A stretch of 10,000 bases of DNA from Chloroflexota bacterium. Lineage in GTDB: Bacteria > Chloroflexota > Anaerolineae > Anaerolineales > Villigracilaceae. Location: positions 1 to 10,000 of the forward strand of contig JAIWOB010000105.1 of the NCBI GenBank assembly GCA_020217065.1, given 5' to 3'. Every line of letters starts with the position of its first letter. Position 1 is the stretch's first letter. A model generated the notes under the pieces. It saw nothing but the letters and a program-made list of their open reading frames with translations, was not told the DNA's origin and ran no database searches. The translations under genes were made by a program, and so were the position numbers. Shown in pieces: positions 7,312 to 10,000 of this stretch.

Positions 7312-7363
7312 CGCTCAACCAATGGCTTAAAAGGCCACTGCTCTGCCATTGAGCTACGCGCCC
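7292..7363 (-). tRNA. tRNA-Lys (anticodon TTT)
   Basis: 72 nt on the minus strand with all arms. The acceptor stem GGGCGCG/CGCGCTC is 7 bp with one G-U pair. The D-arm is GCTC/GAGC with loop AATGGCA. The anticodon stem GTGGC/GCCAT encloses loop CTTTTAA, giving anticodon TTT with A at position 37, a t6A site. The variable loop is TGGTT. The T-arm is GAGCG/CGCTC with loop TTCGACC, and the discriminator is A. CCA is not encoded. A TTGACG/TAAAAT promoter lies just upstream and a terminator just downstream, so the gene looks functional even though its 3' end is duplicated beside it. Confidence 0.95.
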
Positions 7364-7381
7364 ATATTTGAAACGGGGCAG

Positions 7382-7410
7382 ATTTTATCATGCAAAATTA
7401 TACTCGTCAA
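7382..7410 (-). promoter_or_regulatory. Promoter of tRNA-Lys
   Basis: On the minus strand, TTGACG (7410-7405), a 17-bp spacer, then TAAAAT (7387-7382). The predicted start near 7375 leaves about 12 nt of 5' leader for RNase P removal before the mature 5' end at 7363. Confidence 0.8.
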
Positions 7411-7482
7411 CGGCTCGCGGTTTGAAAATCATTTCTCAAAGCCGCCTGATAAACGTAAGAGTTGGAACGCCTAAAACCGCGC

Positions 7483-7511
7483 TTGACGCCTTTTTCCTTT
7501 CTCCGTAAGAT
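7483..7511 (+). promoter_or_regulatory. Promoter of the membrane-protein gene, near-duplicate of the gyrA promoter
   Basis: TTGACG (7483-7488), a 17-bp pyrimidine-rich spacer, TAAGAT (7506-7511). The surrounding 40 bp (7473-7512) match 9339-9378 at 36 positions, and all four differences are C/T changes within the spacer. The predicted start near 7518 gives a leader of about 73 nt to ATG 7591. Confidence 0.75.
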
Positions 7512-7590
7512 ATAAACAGCCATAACTTTGGCGAAAAATTATCGCTTGGAAGGCGTTGCTAACGCAAATTCTTTGAACGTTCGGCTTTCT

Positions 7591-9309
7591 ATGCGTTACT
7601 CTCTTGAAATTTTTCCCTCTATTTCGGAAACGAATCGCCAACAACTGGCTTCGGTTGGAATTACCGACAGCGACGCGCTGCTTGCCGCCGCCGCTACAAG
7701 CGCGCTGCGAAAAGAACTGGCGAACAAAACAAAAATGGACGCGTCGCTGCTGGAGGATTTGGCGGGAATCGCCGACCTTTTGCGCGTCAAAGGGATAGGT
7801 CCGCGCCTGGCGGAAGCGCTGGTAAAGAGCGGAACGGCAAGGAACGCGCAGGAACTCCGCTCAAAAGCGTTGGACGCCGAAACCTTCAGGGAGAGTCTCA
7901 AGTCATACCTCGAAGGGCGCTCCGATGGAATGCGGACCCTTTCCCTGTCCGAAATTGCAGACATCGCCGAAGAAGCTGGAGAATTGCGTCCGCGCCTGAT
8001 ATTGGACAAGCCCGACGACGGAGCGAACTTCCGCGCGGAAAGATTTGTCAAAGCCAAAAGAAACGCGGCGCGGGACTTACGCATGATGGGCGGTTTAATC
8101 GCCATTGTTACGCTGGCTGCCGGGCTGGTCCTTGCGGCGGGAATTATCCTGATTAACTCGACCATCGAAAGAACAACGCCGCCGGGCGCGCTTGGCTCCT
8201 ATTATGCGGATATTTTACGTATTACGGCCATGGCGCTATACCTGAGCGAAGCCTTGACGGGACTAATCTTCATCCTTGGTTTTTCGGCGCTCGCTTTGGC
8301 GTTATATTTTCTGCATTACCTGATGGACACCCGGCTGGTACTATGGCTGTTCGACAACCCATCCCGCCGCGACTTCTTTTCGAAGGTCAACTCAATGCCC
8401 GCCGCAAGAGAGGCGCAAATTTACCGCCGGGCAATCGTATTCATGGGAATTCTTCTGTTTGGATTGGCGTCCTATACCGCCTATACGCTCTGGACAGACA
8501 TGACCATGAAAGAATTGAGCGAAGCCATCCTGCCTTTTGGCGTTGGGGGCGGGCTTCTCCTTGTCCTCTATATCTCTCTGCCCGTATTGAGATTTTACCG
8601 AAAGGCATTTGCAGACATTAAAAGGGTCGAACAGTCAACCCTTCAGCGTTACTTCATCCACACCCTGTTCAAAGCCATGACGCTGCCCCTCGCTGTACTT
8701 CTTCTGCTGAAGTTCGTCATTCCTTCCGCCGTCGGGCTTCACGAATACATCTATCGCAACGCGATTGCGCCGTCGGTTCAGAATAAATTGCTGGAGCAGC
8801 GCCGCATTGTCGAAAGCCTGCAATTCAAAGACGAGATTGACCAGCGCGCCCAGCGATACGTCAGCCAATATTTTGTGGAAGAAAATCTGAAAAAGACGGA
8901 AACCCTCGGCAGCCTGACAAACCAACAGGGAATTGAACTCCTTGAACTAGGCGTAAGGACGGGATTGCATATCGTTGTCTGGTGGACGCTTGCCGCCTAC
9001 TTGTTGCTCTTCGTCCTTCCATACCTCCTCCTGGGCGGGTGGAGGCGCGGACTTTTTTATATGGCTGTGCTGGCATGTAGTTTTTACCTCGAAGACAGAC
9101 TCTCGCTTTATGCGCCGTCGTGGTTTCGCCTGCCAGCCGATTCCGCCGGCGGCGTCCTTCTCATCGGCTTTCTGGTCTTCGCCAACGCCCTGCTCTTCGA
9201 CTGGATTTTCGACAATTTTTCGAACAAAAGCAAGACCTGTCCGTCGTGCGAGACCATCCTGGAAGTGGACGACTTGTATTGCTCAGAATGCGGTTGTATG
9301 CAAAAGTGA
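7591..9309 (+). CDS. Multi-pass membrane protein with N-terminal DUF4332-like helix-hairpin-helix region and C-terminal zinc ribbon
   Basis: 572 residues; function unknown. Residues 1-125 resemble DUF4332 helix-hairpin-helix modules (ISETNRQQLASVGI near 11-24; ADLLRVKGIGPRLAEALVKSG near 66-86), usually linked to nucleic-acid or protein contacts. After a basic linker come hydrophobic segments near 165-188, 213-244, 281-301, 312-333, 357-379, 461-482, 489-504 and 518-539. A helical soluble stretch (about 385-455) lies between the fifth and sixth. The C-terminus has CPSC (C550, C553) and CSEC (C564, C567), plus C569, a zinc ribbon. ATG 7591 is preferred because the HhH-like region begins right there. 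An in-frame TTG at 7528 (adding 21 residues) is possible but lies only about 10 nt after the predicted transcription start. Neither has a Shine-Dalgarno. It shares a promoter block with gyrA. Confidence 0.75.
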   Translation: MRYSLEIFPSISETNRQQLASVGITDSDALLAAAATSALRKELANKTKMDASLLEDLAGIADLLRVKGIGPRLAEALVKSGTARNAQELRSKALDAETFRESLKSYLEGRSDGMRTLSLSEIADIAEEAGELRPRLILDKPDDGANFRAERFVKAKRNAARDLRMMGGLIAIVTLAAGLVLAAGIILINSTIERTTPPGALGSYYADILRITAMALYLSEALTGLIFILGFSALALALYFLHYLMDTRLVLWLFDNPSRRDFFSKVNSMPAAREAQIYRRAIVFMGILLFGLASYTAYTLWTDMTMKELSEAILPFGVGGGLLLVLYISLPVLRFYRKAFADIKRVEQSTLQRYFIHTLFKAMTLPLAVLLLLKFVIPSAVGLHEYIYRNAIAPSVQNKLLEQRRIVESLQFKDEIDQRAQRYVSQYFVEENLKKTETLGSLTNQQGIELLELGVRTGLHIVVWWTLAAYLLLFVLPYLLLGGWRRGLFYMAVLACSFYLEDRLSLYAPSWFRLPADSAGGVLLIGFLVFANALLFDWIFDNFSNKSKTCPSCETILEVDDLYCSECGCMQK

Positions 9310-9312
9310 AAG

Positions 9313-9340
9313 TTGCGGCGTTTTACGACTTACGCCGCAA
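9313..9340. other. GC-rich stem-loop between the membrane-protein gene and gyrA
   Basis: TTGCGGCGT (9313-9321) and ACGCCGCAA (9332-9340) form a perfect 9-bp stem with a 10-nt loop, 3 nt after the stop codon. No U-run follows, so termination is uncertain. It ends 8 bp before the gyrA -35 and may be a terminator-like or 3'-end protecting structure. Confidence 0.55.
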
Positions 9341-9348
9341 AACCGCGC

Positions 9349-9377
9349 TTGACGCTTTTCCCCTTTCCCCGTAAGAT
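9349..9377 (+). promoter_or_regulatory. Promoter of gyrA
   Basis: TTGACG (9349-9354), a 17-bp spacer, TAAGAT (9372-9377). It belongs to the 40-bp block repeated at 7473-7512. The predicted start near 9384 gives a leader of about 72 nt that includes the palindrome at 9409-9440. Confidence 0.8.
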
Positions 9378-9408
9378 AGGCGGCGCGAATTAGAACAGAT
9401 ATTCACGA

Positions 9409-9440
9409 AGACCGACAGGTTTTGGAAACCTGTCAGGTCT
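9409..9440. repeat. Long palindrome in the gyrA leader
   Basis: GACAGGTTT (9414-9422), loop TGG, AAACCTGTC (9426-9434) is a perfect 9-bp stem. It extends to AGACC (9409-9413) against AGGTCT (9435-9440) with one unpaired base, making a 14/15-nt arm pair. It ends 4 nt before the Shine-Dalgarno GGAGA (9445-9449). It has the look of a dispersed intergenic palindromic unit, but only one copy is in this window. Confidence 0.75.
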
Positions 9441-9455
9441 CCCTTGGAGACATTC

Positions 9456-10000
9456 ATGGAACTCGGTATCGTACGCAAAATAGACATTGACCGCGAAATG
9501 CAGCAGTCGTACCTTGATTACGCCATGAGCGTGATTGTGGCGCGCGCCCTGCCCGACGCCCGCGATGGACTCAAGCCCGTGCAGCGCCGCATCCTGTACG
9601 CAATGTACGACATGGGAATCCGCGCGGACACGGCTTACAAGAAGTCCGCCCGTATCGTGGGTGAAGTGCTCGGTAAATATCACCCGCACGGCGACTCGGC
9701 GGTGTATGAAGCGATGGCGCGCATGGCGCAGGATTTCTCCATGCGGACCTTGCTCGTGGACGGTCAGGGAAACTTCGGCTCGGTGGATGGCGACCCGCCC
9801 GCGGCGATGCGCTATACCGAAGCCCGTCTCACCGCCGCCGCCCTGGACATCCTCGCAGACCTGAACAAGGACACGGTGGACTTCGTCCCCAACTTCGACG
9901 ATACGCTCGAAGAGCCGGGCGTGCTTCCTTCCGCGATTCCCAACCTGCTGGTCAACGGCGCGACGGGTATCGCCGTCGGCATGGCGACCTCCATTCCGCC
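9456..10000 (+). CDS. gyrA: DNA gyrase subunit A (type IIA topoisomerase A subunit), N-terminal part
   Basis: Cuts and rejoins DNA in the ATP-driven supercoiling complex with GyrB. 181 codons are present and the gene runs off the right edge (the family is about 800-850 residues). The N-terminus [39 protein letters not shown] is diagnostic. The quinolone-determining region has HPHGDS (76-81) with S81 and E85 (E. coli S83 and D87); Ser plus acid is the wild-type, drug-sensitive pattern. Y120 ([10 protein letters not shown]) is the catalytic tyrosine. [21 protein letters not shown] is complete. ATG 9456 has GGAGA 6 nt upstream. ParC is the alternative, since the distinguishing C-terminal domain (GyrA-box) is outside the window; the GyrA-like N-terminus and single-gene promoter favour gyrA. 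Confidence 0.9.
   Translation, partial: MELGIVRKIDIDREMQQSYLDYAMSVIVARALPDARDGLKPVQRRILYAMYDMGIRADTAYKKSARIVGEVLGKYHPHGDSAVYEAMARMAQDFSMRTLLVDGQGNFGSVDGDPPAAMRYTEARLTAAALDILADLNKDTVDFVPNFDDTLEEPGVLPSAIPNLLVNGATGIAVGMATSIP

Larger units (their letters stand above)
7083..7590. other. Non-coding region with tRNA-Lys, duplicated tRNA tail and two divergent promoters
   Basis: No protein gene is supported here. From left to right: a short hairpin after the oxidoreductase stop (TTCTCA 7083-7088 with TGAGAA 7096-7101, no T-run), a degenerate repeat fragment (about 7147-7163), two copies of a 66-bp repeat, the tRNA-Lys gene and its promoter on the minus strand, about 70 bp (7411-7482) without recognisable features, then the promoter and leader of the membrane-protein gene. 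Confidence 0.7.

Noticed and set aside
2525..7363. Functional pairing of sua5 with tRNA-Lys(TTT), a t6A substrate
   Set aside because: tRNA-Lys is indeed a t6A target, but the genes are 4 kb apart on opposite strands with separate promoters; proximity looks like chance.
7528..7590. TTG start at 7528 for the membrane protein
   Set aside because: Very close to the predicted transcription start, no Shine-Dalgarno, and the helix-hairpin-helix similarity begins at ATG 7591; kept as an alternative, not excluded.
9313..9340. Classical rho-independent terminator after the membrane-protein gene
   Set aside because: The stem is good but no T-run follows on the plus strand, so it is listed only as a stem-loop.

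Overview
The window looks like part of a Chloroflexota chromosome, most likely an Anaerolineae-like bacterium. This is inferred from protein style (a full-length Sua5, a QRRF-type membrane glycosyltransferase, a helix-hairpin-helix membrane protein), moderately high GC, compact operons and TTGACR / TANNNT promoters. No marker settles the lineage. Nothing indicates a phage, a plasmid or an intact transposon.

Layout: (1) 1-2455, minus strand, a three-gene operon read leftwards. It holds a winged-helix regulator, an NAD-dependent sugar-nucleotide epimerase/dehydratase (1-nt stop/start overlap) and a GDP-L-fucose synthase that runs off the left edge. A consensus promoter lies before the regulator with a perfect 7+7 bp inverted repeat over its -10, which suggests autoregulation. 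The operon probably makes or modifies an activated sugar for surface polysaccharide. (2) 2525-5121, plus strand: Sua5 (tRNA t6A synthesis) followed after 20 nt by a polytopic GT-C-like glycosyltransferase. (3) 5215-7082, plus strand: a LplA/LipM-type lipoate or octanoate transferase overlapping by ATGA with a saccharopine-dehydrogenase-like oxidoreductase. (4) 7083-7590: a non-coding stretch with a complete tRNA-Lys(TTT) on the minus strand, its promoter, its terminator, and a tandem duplication of the tRNA 3' end plus terminator. (5) 7591-9309: a multi-pass membrane protein with an N-terminal DUF4332-like helix-hairpin-helix region and a C-terminal zinc ribbon. (6) 9456 onward: the N-terminal third of a GyrA-type topoisomerase, with a palindrome in its leader.

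Most genes are housekeeping or surface-sugar genes. The parts least explained by known families are the non-coding structures and two proteins. The structures are the duplicated tRNA-Lys tail, a 40-bp promoter block present before both the membrane gene and gyrA, leaderless-type starts of sua5 and the lipoate gene, and intergenic palindromes. The proteins are the regulator with a Rossmann-like C-terminal half-domain and the HhH/multi-TM/zinc-ribbon protein. I found no new defence or mobile system.
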